In this document: positions 56,806 through 64,000 of the stretch, one piece after another
How the letters are laid out: every line of letters begins with the position of its first letter
How positions within the stretch are numbered: the first letter of the stretch is position 1
Source of the DNA: Apiotrichum sp. Y4204
Lineage: Eukaryota > Basidiomycota > Tremellomycetes > Trichosporonales > Trichosporonaceae
Direction of reading: 5' to 3'
NCBI GenBank assembly: GCA_025531455.1
Contig: JAMYHL010000005.1
Span: forward strand, 1,259,872 to 1,323,871
Length of the DNA: 64,000 nt
Made by a program: the position numbers and the translations under genes
Notes under the pieces: generated by a model
Databases searched by the model: none
Told to the model about the DNA's origin: nothing
What the model saw: only the letters and a program-made list of their open reading frames with translations

Positions 56806-57668
56806 ATGGCGACGGAGCGGTTCTCGTGCACGCGCGCGACATCGGCAGCGGACATCAAGGCGTGCGGGGATATTCGTGTCGAGGGTGCGTGTGCTGCAGA
56901 CGCGCGAGAGGCGCAAGATGGGGCTGACGGCAGTGTTTGTTGATGAGCAGGTGAGCATGGAGCATGAATGGAACTGGCCGAACTGGTACTGGATCACTGG
57001 ACTCGATGTTCTCCTCATTGCGCCATGGCCGTCTTCGCCAGCTTCTCGCTTCGCGCTTTGCGGATCTCTGATCTCTGACCATCCCATGCGCCCTGTACAT
57101 GCAATGTTAACGACAGGGGTTTCCCGCAGACACCGAGTTTGATGAGTGAGTCGCAAAGCGGGGCGGTATACCTCGAGTGACGCCGCGTCCCGATGCCCTC
57201 TCCAACCCTCGTGCAAGGCTCTGATTCCAGCGTGGACGAAAACGGCACCGGCATCCACTTTCTCGTAACTGATATGTCGACGGACACGCCGGCAGGGACG
57301 ATCCGCCTCGTTCCGTCGCGGGGCAAGCTCACGCGGCTGGCGGTACGCAAGGCGTACCGCGCGTTCGGGCTGGGGCGGGTTCTTGTGCACGCGCTGGAGG
57401 AGTATGCGGCCGCACACCCCGAGGAGATGAAGTATGTCCGCGAAGTGGACGGCAAGAGGGTGGTCACCGTCAAGATCCATTCACAGGTGGGTTTGGATAT
57501 TTGGACAGGTGCTCATTTTAGATCCCCGTGGTCAAGTTCTATGGGAAGCTTGGGTATGAGGTGCACGGGGATGAGTTTGACGAGGAGGGAGGTGGGTTGC
57601 GGCGGCGGTCGCTGCTGACCACAGAACCCCACTTGCTCATGCAGCGCGACATCGAGGCTACGGCGTAG
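56806..57668 (+). CDS. GNAT-family N-acetyltransferase
   Basis: Six exons (56806-56884, 56934-56950, 57117-57145, 57231-57486, 57522-57591, 57625-57668) encode 164 residues. Joining them recovers a classic small GNAT: the start region IRVEVFVDEQ plus GFPADTEFDD, the acetyl-CoA-binding motif A (LTRLAVRKAYRAFGLGR, about residues 74-90), and the C-terminal IPVVKFYGKLGYEVHGDEF ending EPHLLMQRDI. This resembles the fungal homologues of ElaA/YjcF-type acyltransferases. The acetyl acceptor is unknown. Exons 2 (17 nt) and 3 (29 nt) are very small and would be missed by simple ORF calling. Confidence 0.85.
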
Positions 57669-59178
57669 GCCGCTGCGTGCGTTTAGAGATACAGACAGAC
57701 TAGATCTAGGAGATGCAGCTCATGGATAAGATATTGAGTCCTGGACAGCACAACAAGCATTTTGCACAAGTTCATAGATGACAACAGACAGCGACCACTA
57801 CTATCATCAACACAACGTCATCCATATCGTCCCTCAATCAACGCTAACACATGCTGTTTGTCAGCCGTGTTCTCACGAGGACTTAGGGAACACGAGAGTA
57901 GAGCACAAGATCAGATCACGATGAATTCACCAACTCCTCCTCCCCGCCTACTTTTGTACACGAGACGTTTGCGGTTGCCCGCGGGATTTGGATACTGTCC
58001 GCCCATCGATAGAATTTCATCCGGATGTGCTACTGTGGTGGGATGGAAGACTTACAATTGAACAGTAGATGCGCAGAATAGCAGTTGGCAGGTTGCGCCG
58101 GGGTATAAACTAGACTTTCCAGTCAGCAAATGCTTTGATAAAAGGAATTTATAGTAGGGAGCGCTCAGTCAAGGCTGAAAGTGTCTCGTCAATCGCGGCA
58201 GAGCCGGTTACGAATGAGGTAAAGTATGGTATATGTTTTATCTTCACAGCGCAAATGGATGGATGGGAGGAAGACTCACTCAGTAACGGGGCAAACTTCC
58301 GAAAACGTTGGAATCACGCAGAGTCAGTAGCTGCATTGTTAGCCATTAAACTTGACAGAAACAAAGCGACAGATCAACAGGTCAGGTCATGTGTAAAGTG
58401 GTCCTCTAGTAAACCCGGTCCTACCCGGGCGTGTGCCGCTGCCGACAAACCTAGCAAAGAGGTTCGCCGGCGGACGACACTTAGGAGTTGGATTGTAGTG
58501 CTCATCAAGCAAAAGTGGTGGGGAGGAGAGGAATGGCGACTTACTCAGTAGATGAATGTCACCCGCGCTGCTTCTTGGGCAGGAAAGTTGTTGATATTAT
58601 CTCATAGTCGATGATGTGAAGAGACGATGGAATGGGATGAGAAAGAGAAAGAGAAGAGAAGAAAGTGTTGGAAGTGAAGAGGAGAACCAGTCTGAGTTGG
58701 TCCTGGTCAACTTTTTTCCACACAAGTGGGTGCGAGATTTTGGTGCGAAGCCAAACGTGGCGTATCAGTGGGCTATATGACGTGTTAATTAAATACCTTG
58801 TTTACAAGTGGGAAGAAAAAGCTTCCGCTCCCCGCGTTCCACACACAGGGGGTACGTCACTCGCTGACGCACCCACCCAGGTTCTCCATTCCATCGCACC
58901 AAAAAAGGAAGAGGATCTACCGAGCTGGCAGCTGGCAGCCACCAACTTGGCACCCACCACCACCACCGAATCACACTTTCTCCGTCATCCACCCAGTCCA
59001 TCACTACGACTCATTCTCCACCACCATCATCGCCATCACCATCAGCATCAGCACAACTACCGTCTGTTGCACTGTCGGTTGCTGGACCTGATCCCATCCA
59101 CACCCATCTTGATATCCCTACGACTCCCGCTCACTATCTTGACGACGCCTGGCTGCACTCCAGCGCAACACCGCCACC
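57669..59178. other. Intergenic region, AT-richer, with splice-like signals
   Basis: About 1.5 kb between the GNAT and CDS1 genes. It is AT-richer than its neighbours. A candidate minus-strand transcript is listed separately. The CDS1 side (58960-59178) is pyrimidine-rich with ACCATCA words, the likely CDS1 promoter and leader. Confidence 0.5.
57930..58680 (-). ncRNA. Candidate spliced non-coding transcript (hypothetical)
   Basis: On the - strand a CT-rich block (about 58610-58690) looks like a transcript start. It is followed by a GTAAGT donor at 58544, a GGCTAACAATGCAG branch/acceptor ending at 58331, a 51-nt putative exon (58280-58330), a GTGAGT donor at 58279, and further donor and acceptor-like sites (a GTAAGT near 58050, then a CCACCACAG acceptor). 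No start-to-stop frame of useful length survives any splicing I tried. It could be a spliced non-coding RNA, an snoRNA host gene or a very short peptide gene; the extent is approximate. Confidence 0.2.
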
Positions 59179-61450
59179 ATGCCGTCCTACGTTCAGAAAA
59201 ATATGTTCGACGTCCTAAACATGGACAACGGACCCGATTATGAGGAGGAAGAGGAAGAGGAGATCATCGACTCGACCGCCGAACAGTAAGTCTTCATCGT
59301 GGATGGGATAAGGTCAGATGAGATGATATTCCCCAGATTTATCTCGTTGATAGCGTGACCATCCGCACGGCTTCTGTGCTGACTTGCCAGGGCCACCGAG
59401 TCGCAGACACCTTCCTCCCAACCAATGTCCAAATCCGCAAAGAAGCGTGCTGCCCGTGCCGCCAGAGCTGCCGCTGCCGCTGCCGACTCGTCAACGGATG
59501 CGTCGACCGCCGCGCCGAAAGCAGCTGCCGCTCCTCCGGCACCTGCGGCGACCGCTGCTTCCTCCACCTCATCTGCCAACGGCGCGTCGGCTGCTCCCAA
59601 GGAGCGAAAGAGCGCGAACGGCCAGTCCTCCAAACCAGAGGTGTCTTCTTCAGCACCCGCCCCCGCAGCTACTCAGAAGGCGCCTGCGGCTGAGAAGGCG
59701 GTTCCTCAGAAGGCTGCCCCCAAGGAATCATCCGCGCCGGCATCTTCGATCTCCCCCTCCGCCACCTCATCGAAGTCGGCGGCCATCCCGTCGTCAAAGT
59801 TCAACCCTGACCTCCCTGGCGACCTTCTTCACCCAACCGCCAACCAGCTTCCCGCCAACCGTAAGCGCAAGACGCCTCAGGACTTTGCTCCATACGGCCC
59901 CAACGACCTCGTCGCGCCGGCGAGCCCGAACAAGAACTCTGTCAAGTTTGAGGACGGCGTTGGACCCGGGGAGGGTCAGGAGGGCGAGAAGACGATCGCG
60001 ACCAAGGTTGAGCCCAAGAAGCCTGGAAACGCTGCCGTCCGCACTGTCTGGACGTTTATCATGATCTTTGGCTTCATCGGTGAGTTGGACAGCTTTGCGG
60101 GTCCTAGCTTCTGCTGGCTCGCACCACCGGCAAGACATACCCGCTGACATCAGCTCTTCTCTGCATGGGTCACCCTTACATGATCATGCTTGTCCTGCTC
60201 TGCCAGACGCTCGTCTACAAGGAGGTCACCGCCCTCTTTGACCTTCGTGACAACGGCGCCGGCAAGATTAAGGGTGACACCTGGAACAAGACGCTCAACT
60301 GGTGGGTCGCAGAGATGAGACTCCATCTAACCTCAGGTACTTCTTCGTCGTCACCAACTACTTCCTCTACGGCGAATCGATTATCTACTACTTCAAGCAC
60401 ATTGTGTTTGTCGACGCGTACTTTATCCCCTTTGCCAAGAACCACCGCTTCATTAGCTTCATGCTCTACACCGTTGGTAAGTACTGACCGCCAGCTTATT
60501 CTTTCTTTCTTCCTTACACCAGGCTTCGTCGGCTTTGTGGCCAACCTGCGGCGTGAGGCCCTTCGCCAGCAGTTCGCTCTCTTCTGCTGGGTTCACATCA
60601 CGCTCCTTCTTGTTGTCGTTTCTTCCCACTTTATTGTGAACAACATTCTCGAGGGTCTCATCTGGTTCTTTGTCCCCGCCTCGCTCGTCATCAACAACGA
60701 CGTCATGGCGTATATCTGCGGCAAGACCTTCGGTCGCACCTCGCTCTTCAAGCTGTCGCCTAAGAAGACTGTCGAGGGCTTTGTTGGCGCCTTCATCCTG
60801 ACCCTCATTTTCGCGCTCGGCTGGGGTACCTTCTGGATGCGGTTCAACTACATGATCTGCCCTGCCAGGGACCTCGGTGTCAATGCCTTCTCCGACATCC
60901 AATGCAAGCCCAACCCGGTCTTCGTTTGGCGCCAGTTCGAATTCTCGGGTGCTCTGCGCAACATTCTCCAGAGTATTGTGAGTCGCCTGGTCCCTCGTTT
61001 TCAGGTTCTAGCATCACTTGGCTGACATGTAGCTTGGCCACCCTCCGCCCTCCATTTCGTACGCGCCCTTCCAGCTCCACTGTCTGGTTATGGCCACGTT
61101 TGCCTCTCTTGTTGCTCCTTTCGGTGGCTTCTTCGCGTCTGGATTCAAGCGCGCGTTCAACATCAAGGACTTTGGAGACTCGATCCCCGGCCACGGCGGT
61201 ATGACCGACCGCATGGACTGCCAGTGAGTTGACATGAGCGCCATACAGAAATGGACATTCGCTGACTCCCAGATTCATGATGGGCCTCTTTGCCTACGTC
61301 TACTACAGCTCGATGATCCGGATTCAGAACGTCTCTGTTGGCTCGCTCCTTCAGACCGCTGTTGTTTCTCTGACCACCGACGAGCAGCTCGAGCTTCTTG
61401 TTGACCTCAAGCGCTTCCTTGAGGGGCAGGGCGTCAAGGTCAAGCTGTAA
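59179..61450 (+). CDS. CDS1: Phosphatidate cytidylyltransferase (CDP-diacylglycerol synthase)
   Basis: Seven exons (59179-59285, 59391-60079, 60154-60301, 60337-60476, 60523-60977, 61033-61223, 61273-61450) encode 635 residues. The signature is present: [20 protein letters not shown] followed by GMTDRMD (about residues 548-574). Before it come multiple membrane segments ([20 protein letters not shown] onwards from about residue 249) and [20 protein letters not shown] with [13 protein letters not shown], typical of the eukaryotic ER enzyme. It makes CDP-diacylglycerol from phosphatidic acid and CTP, the precursor of phosphatidylinositol, phosphatidylserine and cardiolipin. The N-terminal 248 residues are an unusual hydrophilic extension: an acidic first exon ([18 protein letters not shown], then a Glu run), a basic [14 protein letters not shown] segment and an Ala/Pro/Ser-rich linker. 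Confidence 0.93.
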
Positions 61451-62029
61451 GAAGCACGAGCTACGCAACAGACGCAGCGCGGCGTCATGACGTTACTACT
61501 CCAGTAACACAATTCCGATTCACCTCACTCCGCCCATACCTCACACTCCCATGCAATTACCAGTGTTCAACCAACTCACTCCCATGAGAACCAAAAACCA
61601 AAATCTCGAGCCAAGGCCCGTAACGTATCTCGGCCGTGTGTCACACACCACTGTTTTTACAAGTGACCTCCACGCTTACGATCAGCGCTGCTTAGATAGT
61701 GGATAATTTCCCACCGTTTCCAATACCTGCACCATTACATGCATACATATCTCACAGCATTAAAGTCACTTGCTTATGTGCGGAGCGAGGTGGAGACTTT
61801 GTGGCTTTCTCCTAGTCCGAAGGAAGCCAGTAGTGGACGTAATGTCTTGCCCCTTCGCTTCTGAGCTTCCCGAGGACAAGGGTTGAGACCCTGCCCAAGC
61901 ATTCACAAAGTGGTGCATAATTTGCTCTTTCGCATCTCGGTGTCGTATATACATTACTACTGTCCATCATTGTTCGTACTACCATAGTATCAAAGTGTCC
62001 ACGGTCACTGTTCGGACGGCATGTGCGAC
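61451..62029. other. Convergent intergenic region (CDS1 / lectin 3' ends)
   Basis: About 580 bases between converging genes, AT-richer than coding DNA. It presumably holds both 3' UTRs. No coding frame or RNA gene recognised. Confidence 0.5.
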
Positions 62030-62715
62030 TCAGACGTTCGTCGTCGTCCACTGCTGGTTGGCGTTACCGGCAAAGCACGTCCAGTACTGCACAATGTTGC
62101 CAGGCGCGAGGTTGCCGTCCCTGTTGTCCATGCAGAAGTCTGGGGAGTAAGCATGAGCACAGGCCGCGGCCGCCATGGCCGCCAGGGGGAGGGGGGGGGG
62201 GGGGACTCACTGTCGGCAGGCTGGGGCGGGATGACAGAGTTCTGGCCCGTCGTCTTGAACTTGCCGTTGTTGAACGTCCAGGTCGAGAAGCCGGGCGAGA
62301 GGTCGCCCTTGCACGACCACGTCTCGAGCTGCTTGCCGTCGCCGGGGAACCAGCCGCGGAGCGCGTCTGTGGTATGTGAGATAGTGGCAGTAAAAAGCAC
62401 TTACTGACGCCGCCGACGACGCAGAAGGCCGCATCCTTGGCGAGCGCGACCTTTGTCGTGCCAGTGTCCACGAGCCACTCCTGCGCCGTGTTGCCGCACC
62501 CGCAGGTCTGCCTGGAAAGTGTCAGTGGAGAAGTGGAGGAGGTACAGCTTGGCGTACAGGGTGACGGCGCCGTGCGACTTGTAGTCGCCGGCGGCGGTGA
62601 GGCAGAGGTTGGCGTTGCCGCCGGGGTGGATGAGGACCTTCTGAGGGGCGCGCTTGTCGAGCGCCGCGCCCGAGACGAGGGTCAGGGCGGTGAGGAGGGT
62701 GAGGAGAGTGAGCAT
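62030..62715 (-). CDS. Secreted ricin-B-type (beta-trefoil) lectin-like protein
   Basis: Four exons in transcript order (62546-62715, 62405-62511, 62211-62366, 62030-62139) encode 180 residues. The N-terminus MLTLLTLLTALTLVSGAA is a signal peptide, followed by LDKR, a possible Kex2 site. The mature part has beta-trefoil repeats with QxW-type and Cys motifs: HPGGNANLCLTAAGDYKSHG, TCGCGNTAQEWLV, then FCMDNRDGNLAPGNIVQYW and ANQQWTTTNV. Such domains bind galactose-type sugars in many secreted fungal proteins; there is no attached catalytic domain, so this is a lectin-like protein only. Intron 1 uses GTACCT and is 34 nt; intron 3 contains a run of 14 C on the coding strand. Confidence 0.85.
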
Positions 62716-64000
62716 CGTGGAGAGGTGGGGAAGTGGAGAGATCGAGAGTGGGGAGAGGAGAGCTGTTAGAGTGGGCGTTGGGTAGAGAGGGATGAGGGGG
62801 AGAAGGAAGACACTGGCCACTGGTCTGTGGGTCTTTTGTACTCGCGAGGAACACCTCGGCTCACATCCCACCAACACCGGCCACCCGTCGGCCATGAGTG
62901 GCCGAGTTTACATCCCCCCTCCTCGTGCCCGAGCGATCGCCAAATAACGAGTTGAGTCAGCTCGAGTATGGCGAGTAGGAATACCGCACAATACAGATCG
63001 GCGCGCGGTCAGCGTCAGGATGAAGTAATCAGTAACGCATGGACGCGGGGGGAATCAGGCCACACAGCGGGAATCACCAAGCACAGAGGCAAGGTCGCGG
63101 CTGTCGGTTGTGAGGTTGTGAGGCAGTGCTGTCCGGCGCGGAGGGCGGAGAGGGCACCGAAGGAGGACACATGACTGTTCGTGAGAAACGCCGGAGCCGA
63201 TAGTTGTGTAGTTTGTCTACGCGCGGGCGGCGGGTGCTGCGCGAGTAGAATACAACCGACAGGATATGAGGATGGCCGAAGGATAAGCCGACGACGGGGG
63301 CGACGGGGTGACGGGCCTGACGGGAGTACGGGGAGAGTGACGCACCGCGGCGGCGGGTGACGGCGGAGACGTGGGGCGCGTGGGGAGATGTGGAGACGCC
63401 GACGGAATGCACCCAGAGTTGCTGATCAGATGCGCACATGCTGATCGTGATTCGCAGCTGATCGGGGTGTGTACGGAAATAGTTCCTGTCTTCCTGTCAT
63501 TCCTCCTCCCTCCCTCCTTTCCTCCGCACAGACCGCCGCGCAGCTCTATTGCGAGCAAAAATAAAACAGAGACACACAGTTGCACAGATGATTGCGGAAT
63601 GGAAGCATGTCATGCTAAACACGCTAGAAGCGCCAGAAGCGGTAGAAGGCAGATCTGTCTGCCGAGGCGATACAATTGCGGAATGTGGAATGGGCACGAG
63701 CACTGTTTGATCGAGAGCATCGGAGATCGGAGACCGTTGATGCTATTTGAGGCATTGAGGAAAACCCGATGATGCGCCGATGAGGGTCAGTGGGCGCTGG
63801 TCGGCATCACCCAGTTCACATTGTCAGACGACGCCGACCATTCTCATCACCATACTAACGCCCGTTGCCACTCACCCGCAGCTACGCCATTGTATCACAT
63901 CGTACACCTACGGGAAGGGCTCAATACTGAGGATCTTTATATATCGCCAACTGTCCTTGACGTCTCTCCCTCTCTCATCTACTGGCCAGCGTCGGAGTGA
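62716..64000. other. Gene-poor right end of window
   Basis: Upstream region of the lectin gene plus about 1 kb with no supported coding frame. Purine-rich on the + strand near 62710-62810 (the lectin leader). GC-rich GGCGACGGG-type words repeat near 63290-63370. A TATA-like element near the right edge is listed separately. Confidence 0.45.
63936..63945 (+). promoter_or_regulatory. TATA-like element near right edge
   Basis: TTTATATATC followed by a CT-rich stretch (CTCTCCCTCTCTC) resembles a core promoter for a + strand gene starting beyond base 64000. No start codon with coding sequence is visible in the window. Confidence 0.3.

Noticed and set aside
1..64000. Search for CRISPR arrays, rRNA, insertion sequences and retrotransposon ends
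   Set aside because: No regularly spaced repeats, rRNA-like blocks, long terminal repeats or transposase/reverse-transcriptase motifs were seen in any frame.

Overview
The window looks like a stretch of chromosome from a GC-rich basidiomycete yeast, most likely a tremellomycete close to Trichosporonales or Cryptococcus. The reasons are dense protein-coding genes cut by many short introns (mostly 34-55 nt, GTGAGT/GTAAGT donors, CTGAC/CTAAC branch points, CAG/TAG acceptors), pyrimidine-rich leaders, and protein families typical of fungi (Pal1, fungal IQGAP, BUD13, GCN1, SPB1, NOT4). The clade is inferred from gene structure and protein character, not from a search. No rRNA, convincing tRNA, transposon or CRISPR array was seen.

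Layout. 1-4064 holds the 3' part of a Ser/Pro-rich protein. It is followed on the + strand by GPN2 (4130-5393), a zinc alcohol dehydrogenase (5710-7092) and a PQ-loop membrane protein (8334-9431). A very large IQGAP gene is on the - strand (9709-16894). It shares a divergent upstream region with SPB1 (18105-21104), which is followed by GCN1 (21608-29773). A Pal1-family gene (30450-33324) and BUD13 (35744-36933) are on the - strand, separated by a gene-poor stretch with a 32-base poly-G run. NOT4 (37710-40606) diverges from BUD13 and is followed by a beta-propeller lactonase (40936-42068), an acidic low-complexity protein (42824-45413), a Gfo/Idh/MocA oxidoreductase with a probable mitochondrial leader (47397-49719) and an unrecognised basic protein (50057-51848). 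A beta-carbonic anhydrase (52286-53866, -), a GNAT acetyltransferase (56806-57668, +), CDP-diacylglycerol synthase (59179-61450, +) and a secreted ricin-B-type lectin (62030-62715, -) complete the set.

Function. Most genes are housekeeping: ribosome biogenesis and translation control (SPB1, GCN1, NOT4), RNA polymerase assembly (GPN2), splicing (BUD13), cytokinesis and cell shape (IQGAP, Pal1), phospholipid synthesis (CDS1), and CO2/bicarbonate exchange (carbonic anhydrase). They do not form a pathway cluster. I rebuilt exon structures by hand; for each complete multi-exon gene the exon lengths sum to a multiple of three and conserved motifs are restored across junctions. I found no clearly new multi-gene system. 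The most interesting points are a 10-nt microexon that encodes part of the Pal1 signature, a possible dual-start (mitochondrial/cytosolic) oxidoreductase, a very long N-terminal extension on IQGAP, and a possible spliced non-coding transcript near 58 kb.
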